The notes under the pieces were generated by a model. That model saw only the letters and a program-made list of their open reading frames with translations. It made no database searches and was not told where the DNA came from. A program made the position numbers and the translations under genes. DNA of 64,000 bases from contig NZ_CM003768.1 of the NCBI RefSeq assembly GCF_001547525.1, positions 1,364,001-1,428,000 of the forward strand. Reading direction: 5' to 3'. Of this stretch, positions 47,787 through 56,843 are shown in pieces (position 1 is the first letter of the stretch; each line of letters opens with the position of its first letter). Origin of the DNA: Burkholderia anthina. GTDB taxonomy: Bacteria; Pseudomonadota; Gammaproteobacteria; Burkholderiales; Burkholderiaceae.

Positions 47787-48045
47787 GGGCCTTGCCTCTT
47801 GTCCCGGCCGTCGGGCCGGTGATGGGTCGTACGTGGAACAGTATCGCGCATTCGTCGATGCATCGCCACGCTGCATGTTCCGCCACGGCGGTGACCGGGT
47901 TCGTGAGATTCGGTGACGATGCCGTGAAAGGCGCGTGTCACCGGCCCGGGTTTCGTCCCGCTGCGGAATCGGACACGCGATAACCTCAAGGCGCGCGTCG
48001 CCGCGCCGTAAACAGGACAAGTCCAATCGTTCATCCCATCGCACC

Positions 48046-48273
48046 ATGGTTCGAATCCTGTACGCGGGCTATCTCGCGTTCGCGCTGTATTTCCTTTACC
48101 CGCTGGTTCAGAACACACTGACATTCAGCACCGATTGCGTGCGCAGTGCGCTGCCGATGGGCGCCCACGGCTTGTCGGCGAATTCGGCGAGCGGTGCGGA
48201 CGGACATGCGAATCGCTGTGCGTCGAGCGCGCATGCCGGCGTCGCGACCGGCCGGGTGCCGGAGATCCATTGA
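48046..48273 (+). CDS. 75-residue membrane-anchored hypothetical protein
   Basis: It starts MVRILYAGYLAFALYFLYPL, one hydrophobic segment, followed by a polar tail with two Cys (STDCVRSALPM, ANRCASSAHAG). It is preceded by a short leader without an obvious ribosome-binding site. The function is unknown. Confidence 0.45.
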   Translation: MVRILYAGYLAFALYFLYPLVQNTLTFSTDCVRSALPMGAHGLSANSASGADGHANRCASSAHAGVATGRVPEIH

Positions 48274-48423
48274 GCATGGCGGCATCGCGCGTGACGGGCG
48301 CTTCGCGCGGCGGTGCACTGGCCATTCGGCCGAATTGAACATCACGCCGCGCTCGTCGATCATTTGCACCATGGTGGCGGGAAGGCGAGCGGTCGAGCGT
48401 CGGGCGAAAGGGCGTGCGGCGCG

Positions 48424-49047
48424 TCAGTAGCTGGAGCGGTACGGCGTGCCCTGATCGAAGCGGCTTTGCCAGTGCGTGAGGTAGCGCGACGCGAGTTGCG
48501 GATTGTTCCAAACCACGACGACGTTCTCGGAATTGCGGCTGGCGGCCGACGCACTGTAGTTGAACGAGCCTGTTTCGACGTGCTCGGCATCGATCACGAG
48601 GTACTTGTCGTGATGGATCGCATAGGTGTCGATCGTGCGTGTCGGGATGCCCGCGTTGATGAGCAGGTTCAGTGCCTGCTTGCTGCTCTTTGCGCGGTTG
48701 CCCTTGTCGTCGACGACCACTGCGACATTGACGCCGCGGCGCTTGGCGGCAAGCAGTGCACGCGTGACGGGCGGCGACGTGAACGAGTAGGCGGCGACCC
48801 GGATCGAACTGCGCGCCGCGCCGATCGCTTTCAGCACGAGCGCCTCGGCGCCGCCGTCGGGCGAGAAGGCCGATTCGACGACCTGCGTCGCGGGAGCTTC
48901 GTGAGTCGGAGCCGGCAACCATCGCGACACGAGATCGATCGCCTGCTGAAGCAGCGATTCGCTTTGCGTCTTGCCGAAGGCGGCGAAGGGTGTGGCGAGC
49001 AGGGAAGCGGCGAGACAGGCGGCAGCGAGGCGATTGCGCGACAACAT
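48424..49047 (-). CDS. secreted phospholipase D-like / Nuc-type endonuclease
   Basis: A 207-residue protein with a signal peptide (RLAAACLAASLLATPFAAFG) and one HKD motif: HHDKYLVIDAEHVETGSFNY contains H-x-K-x4-D followed by the G-S motif. Single-HKD proteins such as Nuc are dimeric non-specific nucleases in the periplasm. A role in nucleic acid degradation or phosphodiester cleavage outside the cytoplasm is likely. Start 49047 (MLSRNRL). Confidence 0.85.
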   Translation of the reverse strand: MLSRNRLAAACLAASLLATPFAAFGKTQSESLLQQAIDLVSRWLPAPTHEAPATQVVESAFSPDGGAEALVLKAIGAARSSIRVAAYSFTSPPVTRALLAAKRRGVNVAVVVDDKGNRAKSSKQALNLLINAGIPTRTIDTYAIHHDKYLVIDAEHVETGSFNYSASAASRNSENVVVVWNNPQLASRYLTHWQSRFDQGTPYRSSY

Positions 49048-49379
49048 GTTGGACAGCGAATGATTTCGAGACAGCGGGCCGTGAGTGTAACGCACGCGTG
49101 GCGGCCCGGTCACGTGCGGATGCGAAGCGACGGGCCACGCGATGATCGGTAGGGGTGGAGAAGGGTGACGCAAAGTTGCGTTGTGCGGTCCGTGTGCGAT
49201 CGGCAATCAACGGACAGGAGTAGGCCCGATGATTGTGTGCGTTTTGCGTGTACCGTTGCGGAGCACGCGCGTGCGAGCAATGCGCGCGCCCGCTCGGACG
49301 GGCGCCCAATCAATGCGGCCCGCGGCTCAGGCGTACGTCTGGCGGGCATGCCGCTCGGGCATCCGCACGCAACGCATCG
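49048..49379. other. 330-bp intergenic stretch
   Basis: I see only weak open frames here, with Arg-rich composition. It must contain the promoter for the leftward gene 48424-49047. No strong terminator is seen for the HxlR gene that ends at 49380. Confidence 0.3.
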
Positions 49380-49868
49380 TCAATCCGCCGCTGCACGCGC
49401 CCCGGCTTCGTCGGACGCGATCCAGCCGGGCCCGGGCTCGGGCTGCACGTCGCGAGCGTCGAGCGGTTCGCCGCAGGCCGAGCACACGGTGACCGCGTGC
49501 ATCAGTTGCCCGCAGGCCCGGTGGCGCAATTGCACCGGCGGACCGTGGCCATCGTCCTTCCAGCGATCGCCCCACGCCATCAGCGCGAGCAGGGCCGGGT
49601 AGAGGTCGAGGCCCTTTTCCGTCAGCCGGTATTCGAAGCGCGGCGGGCGTTCCTGATACGCGCGCTTGACGAGCACGCCTTCGTCGACGAGCCGCGCGAG
49701 CCGTTCGGCCAGCACGTGGCGCGTCAAGCCGAGCTGGGCCTGGAACGCATCGAAGCGGCGGCAGCCGAGGAAGGCGTTGCGCAGGATCAGCATGGTCCAG
49801 CGGTCGCCCAGCACGGCGAGCGTGCGCGCGACCGAACAGTTCAGCGTGCCGATGTCATCCCATTTCAT
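49380..49868 (-). CDS. HxlR-family transcriptional regulator
   Basis: A 162-residue winged-helix protein. CSVARTLAVLGDRWTMLILR is the HxlR signature, followed by FDAFQAQLGLTRHVLAERLA and FEYRLTEKGLDLYPALLALM. The C-terminus has CSACGEPLDARDV, a possible zinc site. It is divergent from a thioesterase gene. Two GTTC-N7-GAAC sites between them (49923-49937 and 50000-50014) are likely operators. Confidence 0.9.
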   Translation of the reverse strand: MKWDDIGTLNCSVARTLAVLGDRWTMLILRNAFLGCRRFDAFQAQLGLTRHVLAERLARLVDEGVLVKRAYQERPPRFEYRLTEKGLDLYPALLALMAWGDRWKDDGHGPPVQLRHRACGQLMHAVTVCSACGEPLDARDVQPEPGPGWIASDEAGARAAAD

Positions 49869-49922
49869 CGTCGAGTCTCTTGCCTCTTGCGGCGGTCTTG
49901 CGGCAGTTCAGCGAAATAGCGG

Positions 49923-50014
49923 GTTCGATTATAGAACTCGCCTTCGGTCGCAACGGCCGCAGCCGCGTTGACAACGGCCGGCGTCGTTGACAATAATGAG
50001 TTCCAATTTAGAAC
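49923..50014. promoter_or_regulatory. pair of GTTC-N7-GAAC operators between divergent genes
   Basis: GTTC-GATTATA-GAAC (49923-49937) and GTTC-CAATTTA-GAAC (50000-50014) are two inverted repeats with the same spacing and AT-rich centres, 77 bp apart. HxlR regulators bind such sites. TTGACA occurs twice (49967 and 49987) close by. Confidence 0.65.
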
Positions 50015-50055
50015 TTACGCGCGCGGCGACGCGCTTTCAACCCGGAGACAACCCG

Positions 50056-50493
50056 ATGAATCCGCTTTCCCTGTCTGGCCTCGATCTGCTGCGTGCCGCC
50101 GTGTCGGGCGACGCGCCCCTCGCGTCGATTTCCGAGACGATCCCGATGCGTCCGCTCGACGTCGAGCTCGGTTACGTGAAGTTCTCGGCGCGAGCGGACG
50201 GCCGGCACCTGAATCCGCTGGGCGGCGTGCACGGCGGATTCGCGGCGACGGTGCTCGATTCGGTTACCGGGTGCGCGGTGCATTCGATGCTCGACGCGGG
50301 CGTCGGTTACGGCACCGTCGATCTGCACGTGAAGATGCTGCGGCCCGTGCCGCGCGACGTCGACCTGATCGCGGAAGGGCGGGTGATTCACCTGTCGCGT
50401 TCGCTGGGCGTCGCGGAGGGCACGCTGAAGACGCCGGACGACAAGATCGTCGCGCATGCGTCGGCGACCTGCTTCATCCAGCGGCCCCAGTAA
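50056..50493 (+). CDS. PaaI-family hotdog thioesterase
   Basis: A 145-residue protein with the hotdog fold marker LNPLGGVHGGFAATVLDSVT: G-G-x-H-G-G places the catalytic region, with an acidic residue (D) in the helix after it. It hydrolyses acyl-CoA thioesters, the substrate being unknown. The start at 50056 follows CCGGAGA. It is probably controlled by the divergent HxlR. Confidence 0.85.
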   Translation: MNPLSLSGLDLLRAAVSGDAPLASISETIPMRPLDVELGYVKFSARADGRHLNPLGGVHGGFAATVLDSVTGCAVHSMLDAGVGYGTVDLHVKMLRPVPRDVDLIAEGRVIHLSRSLGVAEGTLKTPDDKIVAHASATCFIQRPQ

Positions 50494-50648
50494 CGGGGGG
50501 CGGCCTCACGCTTGACGGAGCGGGCGAAGGAGCGCAGGAGCGTGCCGGGCGGCACCGCAGGCCGCCTGTAAGCATGTGCCGCGCCCGTCTGAAGCAGTCG
50601 CTCCAATGTGATAGCGTTCCTGCTTTCCACCGACGCGACAGGAACAGC

Positions 50649-51701
50649 ATGGAATACCGCACACTCGGCGATTCGGGTATCGAGGTCAGCCTGATCGGTC
50701 TCGGCACGATGACGTGGGGCGAGCAGAATTCGGAGCGCGACGCGCACGAGCAGATCGACTACGCGCTCGGGCAGGGCGTGACGCTGATCGACGCCGCGGA
50801 GATGTATCCGGTGCCGCCGAAGCCCGACACCCAAGGCCGCACCGAACAATACATCGGCACCTGGATCGCGCGGCATCGCGCGCAGCGCGATCGCATCGTG
50901 CTCGCGACGAAGATCGCGGGGCCGGCGCGGCAGCCGCACAATCCACGCCATATTCGCGGCGAGGGCAACCAGTTCGACCGCAAGAACCTGACCGAAGCGC
51001 TCGACGGCAGCCTCAAGCGCCTGCAGACCGACTACGTCGATCTCTACCAGCTGCATTGGCCCGATCGCAGCACGACCACGTTCGGCCGGCCCGCGTATCC
51101 GTGGGTCGACGACGCGTACACGGTGCCGATCGAGGAAACGCTCGGCGCGCTCGCGGAATTCGTGAAGGCCGGCAAGGTGCGCGCGGTCGGCGTGTCGAAC
51201 GAAACGCCGTGGGGTGTCGCGCAGTTCCTGCGCGCGGCCGAAAGGCTCGGGCTGCCGCGCATCGCAAGCATCCAGAATCCGTACAGCCTGCTGAACCGCA
51301 CGTTCGAGAACGGGCTGTCGGAATTCACGCATCGCGACGGCGTCGGTCTGCTCGCGTATTCGCCGCTCGCGTTCGGCTGGCTGTCCGGCAAGTACGAGAA
51401 CGGCGCGCGTCCGGCCGGCGCGCGCATCACGCTGTTCGAGCGCTTTCAGCGCTACAGCAAGCCGCAGGCCGTCGAGGCGACGTCGCGCTACGTCGCGCTC
51501 GCGCGGCGTCACGGGCTGTCGCCTGCGCAACTGGCGCTCGCGTTCGTCAACAGCCGCCCGTTCGTGCGCAGCAATCTGGTCGGTGCGACGTCGCTCGAGC
51601 AGTTGAAGGAGAACATCGGCAGCATCGACGTGACGCTGTCCGACGAGATCCTCGCCGAGATCGACGCGTTGCACGAACGGCAGCCGAATCCGGCGCCGTA
51701 A
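50649..51701 (+). CDS. tas: aldo-keto reductase (Tas-like)
   Basis: A 350-residue NADP(H)-dependent aldo/keto reductase. The tetrad is visible: D in TLIDAAEMYP (with Tyr two residues after the Glu), K in IVLATKIAG, and H in YQLHWPDR. Its length and insert (QGRTEQYIGTWIARHRAQ) match E. coli Tas. The substrate is unknown. It stands alone, rightward, after the thioesterase. Confidence 0.88.
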   Translation: MEYRTLGDSGIEVSLIGLGTMTWGEQNSERDAHEQIDYALGQGVTLIDAAEMYPVPPKPDTQGRTEQYIGTWIARHRAQRDRIVLATKIAGPARQPHNPRHIRGEGNQFDRKNLTEALDGSLKRLQTDYVDLYQLHWPDRSTTTFGRPAYPWVDDAYTVPIEETLGALAEFVKAGKVRAVGVSNETPWGVAQFLRAAERLGLPRIASIQNPYSLLNRTFENGLSEFTHRDGVGLLAYSPLAFGWLSGKYENGARPAGARITLFERFQRYSKPQAVEATSRYVALARRHGLSPAQLALAFVNSRPFVRSNLVGATSLEQLKENIGSIDVTLSDEILAEIDALHERQPNPAP

Positions 51702-51788
51702 ACGGCGCGCGGCCCGCGCGGCAGCGATGTCGCGACGGGCTGCGATCGGTTGCACCGACGGCGCCGCGCCGCGCCGTCGTTGCTCGCG

Positions 51789-53075
51789 TCAGCGCATCTT
51801 CAGCCGCGTGCGTGCGACGAACAGCGCGGCGAGGCTCAGCAGCGCACATCCGATCAGATAGAGCGCCGGCGACAGCCGGTTGCCGGTCGCGCTGATCAGC
51901 CAGGTGATGACGAACGGCGCGAAGCCGCCGAACAGCGTGACGCCGGTGTTGTAGCTGACCGCGAGCCCGGTGGCGCGCGTCTGCGACGGGAACAGTTCAG
52001 CCATCAGCGCCGGCAGCGCGCCGCAGTACATCGCCTTCAGCCCGCCGATCCAGACCAGTGCGGCGAGCATCGTCGCGAACGACGCGTGGCGCGTGAGCCA
52101 TGCGAACGTCGGCCACACGGTCAGGAGCATCAGCACGGCCGCGACCGCCATCATGCGGATCCGCCCGGTGCGGTCGGACAGATGGCCGACGACCGGCGTG
52201 ACGAGCGTGAGCACGAAGCCGGTCGCGAGCGTCGCCGCGAAGCCGGTCGATGCCGGCAGCCCGAGCTGCTTGATCGCATAGGTCGGCATGTACAGGATCA
52301 TGTAGTTGATCGCGGTCGAGATCACGAGCACGCCGATCGACAGCAGCAGCCGCACCTTCTGGCCAGCGAACAGCTCGCGCACCGGCGCCTCGGAGCGTGC
52401 CTGCGTCTTGAATTCGACGCCTTCGTCGACGTAGCGGCGGATGTACAGCCCGACCGGGCCGATCGCCAGCCCGAACAGGAACGGCACGCGCCAGCCCCAG
52501 CTTTCGAGTTGCGCGGAGGTCAGCGTGGCCGTCAGCAGCGCGCCGAAGCCCGACGCGAGCAACGTCGCGAGGCCCTGGCTCGCGAACTGCCAGCTCGACA
52601 TGAAGCCGCGCCGCTGCGGCGCGTGCTCGACGAGGAATGCGGTCGAACTCGCGAATTCGCCGCCGGCGGAAAAGCCCTGCATCAGCCGCGACAGCATGAT
52701 CCCGAGCGGCGCGAGAATGCCGATCGATGCGTAGGTCGGCATCAGCGCGATCAGCAGCGTGCCGGCCATCATCATCGCGATCGACAGCAGCAGCGACGCC
52801 TTGCGGCCCGCGCGATCCGCGTACGCGCCGAGCACGAAGCCGCCGATCGGCCGGATCAGGTAGGACAGCCCGAACGTGCCGAGCGTCAGCATCAGCGACG
52901 TCGCTTCGCTCGTGGCGGGGAAGAACAGCTTGGCGATCGTCACCGCGAAGAAGCCGTAGACGATCAGATCGAACCATTCGAGCGCGTTGCCGATCGACGC
53001 CGCGAAGATGATGCGCCGGATTTGCGCGGCGCTGGGGCGCGCGGCGTCCTGTGAGGTCAGGGTGGTCGTATTCAT
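51789..53075 (-). CDS. MFS transporter, metabolite:H+ symporter type
   Basis: A 428-residue transporter with 12 predicted membrane helices. FAASIGNALEWFDLIVYGFF at the N-terminus and GAYADRAGRKASLLLSIAMM plus GHLSDRTGRIRMMAVAAVL (the loop 2-3 and 8-9 motifs) mark the citrate/alpha-ketoglutarate-type symporter group. It is transcribed with the M20 peptidase gene upstream (gap 35 bp), so it may import the peptidase substrate. Confidence 0.9.
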   Translation of the reverse strand: MNTTTLTSQDAARPSAAQIRRIIFAASIGNALEWFDLIVYGFFAVTIAKLFFPATSEATSLMLTLGTFGLSYLIRPIGGFVLGAYADRAGRKASLLLSIAMMMAGTLLIALMPTYASIGILAPLGIMLSRLMQGFSAGGEFASSTAFLVEHAPQRRGFMSSWQFASQGLATLLASGFGALLTATLTSAQLESWGWRVPFLFGLAIGPVGLYIRRYVDEGVEFKTQARSEAPVRELFAGQKVRLLLSIGVLVISTAINYMILYMPTYAIKQLGLPASTGFAATLATGFVLTLVTPVVGHLSDRTGRIRMMAVAAVLMLLTVWPTFAWLTRHASFATMLAALVWIGGLKAMYCGALPALMAELFPSQTRATGLAVSYNTGVTLFGGFAPFVITWLISATGNRLSPALYLIGCALLSLAALFVARTRLKMR

Positions 53076-53110
53076 CGTGTGTGCAGGTCCCGTGAAAGGG
53101 GCGAAGCGCG

Positions 53111-54532
53111 TTACAGGGCGGCGCCGGCCGCGGCGGAGGCCGCGCGGCGAACGGGCGGCGCGTTCTCGCCGAGATCCCAGAAAAGGCCGGCCATCATCTG
53201 CAGCCCCTCGCTGACGACGCTCGCGAGCAGGTGCTCGTCGGGCGCGTGCTGCGAGCACGCCGGGTACGAGTGCGGCACCCACAGCGTCGGCAGCCCGAGC
53301 GTGTCGGCAAACACCTCGTTCGGCAGCGTGCCGCCGAGATTCGGCAGGATCGCGGGCTTCTTGCCGGTGGTGCGCGCGAGCGACGCGACGGCCCAGCGGA
53401 CCCACGGATCGTCCGGCGGTACGCGCGTCGCCGGTGCGCCGCGTTCGACGTCGATCTCGATGTCGGCGAAGCCGTGCGCATCGAGATGGGCGCGCAGGTG
53501 CGCGTGCAGCGCTTCCCAGTCGGTGCCGACGACGAAGCGCAACTGGCAGTGCGCGTACGCGGCGGGCGGGATCGCGTTGACGGGATGCTCCGGATTGCCG
53601 GCCTTGAACGCGAGGATCTCGAACGTGTTCCAGCCGAACACGCGCTCGGCCGCGGACAGGCCGGGCTCGCCCCAGTCGGCGTCGAGCGCCGGGTCGCCGG
53701 GGCCGCCGCCGACGGAAAGATCGGCGAGCGCGTCGCGCACCGCGGCCGGGATCGGCGGCGGGCGCAGCCCCGCGACGCGAATCGCGCCGCGCGCGTCGAC
53801 GAGGCTCGCGAGCGCATGCGCGAGCACGATCGCCGGGTTGCGCAGCAGTCCGCCCCAGTTGCCCGAGTGATGCGCGCCGTCGCGGGCGCGCAGGCTCAGC
53901 TTGAAGTTGACCGAGCCGCGCGAGCCGAGAAATACCGTCGGGCGCGCGGCGGCGATGCGCGGGCCGTCGGACGCAATCAGCACGTCGGCCGCGAGCGCGT
54001 CGCGCTCCCGGCGGCACAGCGCGTCGAGGCCCGGCGAGCCGGTTTCCTCGCCCATCTCGATCAGCAGCTTCGCGTTGAAGCCGAGCCGGCCGCCGCGTGC
54101 TTCGAGCACGCTCGCCAGCGCGGCCAGGTTGATCGTGTGCTGGCCCTTGTTGTCGGCGCTGCCGCGGCCGTACCAGCGGTCGCCGTCGGCCGTCAGCGTC
54201 CACGGCGACAGCGGCGTGCGCCACTGCGCGTCGTAGCCGCGCACGACGTCGCCGTGGCCGTAGATCAGCACGGTCGGCAGCGCGTCGTCTTCGTGGCGCG
54301 ACGCGAGCAGGAACGGCCCGCCGCCAGCGACGGGGTTGTCGACGATCCGCGACGTGAAGCCGAGGCGCGCGGCCTCGGGTGCGATCTCGTCGGTCAGATA
54401 GGCGCGCAGCGCGGCTTCGCTGCCGCTTTCCTGGCTTTCGGTGCGCAGGCCGACGCGGCGGCTCAGGGTCGTGAAGAACGCACCGGATTCGAATTGGTTC
54501 AGCGCGTGCTGGATGGCGGCGGTACGGCTCAA
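53111..54532 (-). CDS. M20-family metallopeptidase
   Basis: A 473-residue zinc peptidase/deacylase of the M20 family. IYGHGDVVRG (metal His), GRGSADNKGQ (Asp), EMGEETGSPG (catalytic and metal Glu) and a C-terminal HSYPACSQHAPDE (His) are all in place. A lid domain lies in the middle. It forms an operon with the MFS gene and is divergent from a LysR gene, suggesting uptake and hydrolysis of an amino-acid conjugate or dipeptide. Confidence 0.9.
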   Translation of the reverse strand: MSRTAAIQHALNQFESGAFFTTLSRRVGLRTESQESGSEAALRAYLTDEIAPEAARLGFTSRIVDNPVAGGGPFLLASRHEDDALPTVLIYGHGDVVRGYDAQWRTPLSPWTLTADGDRWYGRGSADNKGQHTINLAALASVLEARGGRLGFNAKLLIEMGEETGSPGLDALCRRERDALAADVLIASDGPRIAAARPTVFLGSRGSVNFKLSLRARDGAHHSGNWGGLLRNPAIVLAHALASLVDARGAIRVAGLRPPPIPAAVRDALADLSVGGGPGDPALDADWGEPGLSAAERVFGWNTFEILAFKAGNPEHPVNAIPPAAYAHCQLRFVVGTDWEALHAHLRAHLDAHGFADIEIDVERGAPATRVPPDDPWVRWAVASLARTTGKKPAILPNLGGTLPNEVFADTLGLPTLWVPHSYPACSQHAPDEHLLASVVSEGLQMMAGLFWDLGENAPPVRRAASAAAGAAL

Positions 54533-54694
54533 GTCGAGTCTCCTCGGTCGGGTTCGCCGTGCGCGGGCGCGCAGGCAGCGTGAAGTGCGATCGATTCTAG
54601 AAAGCCGGTTTTTTTGTCACAATGATCGAATTTCGAACCTTTCTTTGCCGAAAAGGCAAAGCAGCGCGGCCGGATGCGGCGCGGAGACAGAACG

Positions 54695-55648
54695 ATGGCG
54701 GCTTTCCTGCATGGCCTGGCATTGCGATATTTCGTCGAGGTGGCGCGTACCGGGTCGATCAGCGACGCGTCCGCGCGGCTGCACGTGGCCGTATCGGCAA
54801 TCAGCCGCCAGATCGCGAAGCTGGAGAGCGAGCTCGGCACGCCGCTGTTCGAGCGGCGGCCGCGCGGGATGGCGTTGTCGGAGGCGGGAGAGCGGTTGCT
54901 GGCGTTCGCGCAGCGCAGCCTGCTGGAGGCCGAGCACGTGATGAAGGACATCGGCGGGCTCGACGCGCTGCACGGCAGCCTGCTGAAGATCGCGTGCTCG
55001 GAAGGGTTCGCGATCGATTTCCTGCCCGGCGTGCTCGCGAACTTCAAGGCGCGCCACCCGGGCGTCGACTTCATCGTGTGGGTCGTGTCGCCGGCGGACG
55101 CGACCCGGCGCGTGCGCGACGGCGATGCGGACATCGCATTGACCTTCAGCCTCGCGCCGGAGAAGGGCGTGCGCGTCGACCACACCGAGCGCGCGCCGGT
55201 CTTTGCGCTGGTCCGGCACGATCATCCGCTCGCGGCGCGCGACGCGGTGTCGCTTGCCGATGTCGCCCGGTACGCGCACGTGCTGCCCGAGGCCGGCACG
55301 ACGGTGCGCCAGCTGATCGACATCGCGTGCGCGCTCGACGGGCTGCTGCTCGAGCCCGAGCTGACGAGCAACAATACCGCGGCGATGTACGGCTACGCGC
55401 GGCGCACGGGCGCGGTGATGTTCACGGGGCTGTTGTCGGTGCGCGACCGCGCCGAGGCGGACGGTTTCGTCGTCGTGCCCGTGACCAATCCGCAACTGCG
55501 CGAACGCAGCATCCAGGTGCAGACGATGGCGGGGCGCGATCTGCCCGCGTCGGTGCGCGCGTTCCGCGACCATCTGATCGACGCGATGCAGGCCGCTTCG
55601 TCGCCGCCGACCGCCGCGCGAGGCCCGGGACGCCGGCCCGTGAGATAA
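54695..55648 (+). CDS. LysR-family transcriptional regulator
   Basis: A 317-residue LysR protein. The N-terminal HTH (LRYFVEVARTGSISDASARL with HVAVSAISRQIAKLESELG) is followed by the substrate-binding domain. It is divergent from the M20-MFS operon and probably controls it. The start at 54695 follows CGGAGA. Confidence 0.9.
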   Translation: MAAFLHGLALRYFVEVARTGSISDASARLHVAVSAISRQIAKLESELGTPLFERRPRGMALSEAGERLLAFAQRSLLEAEHVMKDIGGLDALHGSLLKIACSEGFAIDFLPGVLANFKARHPGVDFIVWVVSPADATRRVRDGDADIALTFSLAPEKGVRVDHTERAPVFALVRHDHPLAARDAVSLADVARYAHVLPEAGTTVRQLIDIACALDGLLLEPELTSNNTAAMYGYARRTGAVMFTGLLSVRDRAEADGFVVVPVTNPQLRERSIQVQTMAGRDLPASVRAFRDHLIDAMQAASSPPTAARGPGRRPVR

Positions 55649-55712
55649 TCGTCAATCCGCCTTCCGCGCCCATGCGGCTTCTCGAGCCGCATCGCCCCTG
55701 TTCGACGCCAAA

Positions 55713-56843
55713 TTGAAGAACCTGATTGTCACCCTCGATCGCGCCGGCGAGTTCGACGAGATCATCGACGTGCGCACACCGCTCGAGTTCGCCGAGGACC
55801 ATATCCCCGGCGCGCTGAACGCGCCCGTGCTCAGCAACGAAGAGCGCGTGCTCGTCGGCACGATGTACCGGCAGGTGTCGCCGTACGAGGCGACGCGCGT
55901 CGGCGCGGCAATGGTGGCGCGCAACATCGCGCGCCATCTCGACACGACGTTCGCGGACCGTCCGCGCAACTGGCGGCCGCTGATCTACTGCTGGCGCGGC
56001 GGCAAGCGTTCGGGCTCGATGACGACCTGGTTCAACCTGATCGGCTGGAAGGCGCGCCAGCTCGACGGCGGCTACAAGGCGTACCGCCGGTCGGTGTGCG
56101 CGACGCTCGATTCGCTGCCTACACGCTTTCGCTATATCGCGCTCGTCGGCCATACGGGCTGCGGCAAGACGCGCCTGCTGAACGCGCTGCGCGACGTGGG
56201 TGCGCAGACGCTCGACCTGGAAGCGCTCGCGTGTCATCGCGGCTCGCTGCTCGGCGCGCTGCCGGGCAAGCCGCAACCGGCGCAGAAGGGCTTCGATTCG
56301 GGGCTCGTCGAGGCGCTCGGACGCTTCGACCCCCAATGGCCGGTGTTCGTCGAGTCGGAAAGCCGCAGGATCGGGCTCGTGCAGTTGCCGATCGCGCTGA
56401 TCGAGGCGTTTCACGCGGGGCCGTGGGTTCAGGTCGAAGCCGCCCACGACGAGCGGATCGCGTTCCTTCTCGACGATTACGCCCATCTGTTCGACGCGCC
56501 GGACGCGTTCAAGGCGCAGCTTCATCGGCTGATCGGCCTGCACAGCCGCGAAGAGGTGTCGCGCTGGAAGGGGCTGATCGATGCCGGCGCGCGAGCCGAA
56601 TTGTTCACCGAACTGATCGACAGGCATTACGATCCCGCCTATGCGCGCACTTACCGCGCGACGTACAACAAGCCGAACCGGGTGCTGACGTTCACGTTCC
56701 GGCCCAACGCGGCCGACGTTCACGATCAGGCGCGCACGCTGCTGGCCGAACTCGCGCAAGCCGGGCTGCCCGCATCGGCCGCATTTGCTGCCGGCACGAC
56801 ATCCGAAATCGATAAAAACCACTCGACGACCATCACACGATGA
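55713..56843 (+). CDS. mnmH: tRNA 2-selenouridine synthase (MnmH/SelU)
   Basis: A 376-residue enzyme that replaces sulfur by selenium in 2-thiouridine at the wobble base of some tRNAs. The rhodanese domain has the active-site Cys93 in LIYCWRGGKRSGS. The P-loop domain has GHTGCGKT at about 146-153. The TTG start at 55713 gives MKNLIVTLDRAGEF; no ATG fits nearby. Its stop overlaps the next gene by 4 bp. Confidence 0.92.
   Translation: MKNLIVTLDRAGEFDEIIDVRTPLEFAEDHIPGALNAPVLSNEERVLVGTMYRQVSPYEATRVGAAMVARNIARHLDTTFADRPRNWRPLIYCWRGGKRSGSMTTWFNLIGWKARQLDGGYKAYRRSVCATLDSLPTRFRYIALVGHTGCGKTRLLNALRDVGAQTLDLEALACHRGSLLGALPGKPQPAQKGFDSGLVEALGRFDPQWPVFVESESRRIGLVQLPIALIEAFHAGPWVQVEAAHDERIAFLLDDYAHLFDAPDAFKAQLHRLIGLHSREEVSRWKGLIDAGARAELFTELIDRHYDPAYARTYRATYNKPNRVLTFTFRPNAADVHDQARTLLAELAQAGLPASAAFAAGTTSEIDKNHSTTITR

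Noticed and set aside
51750..53054. Open frame of 434 codons opposite the MFS gene
   Set aside because: An Arg/Gln/His-rich shadow of a high-GC membrane protein gene; the MFS frame on the other strand has clear family motifs.
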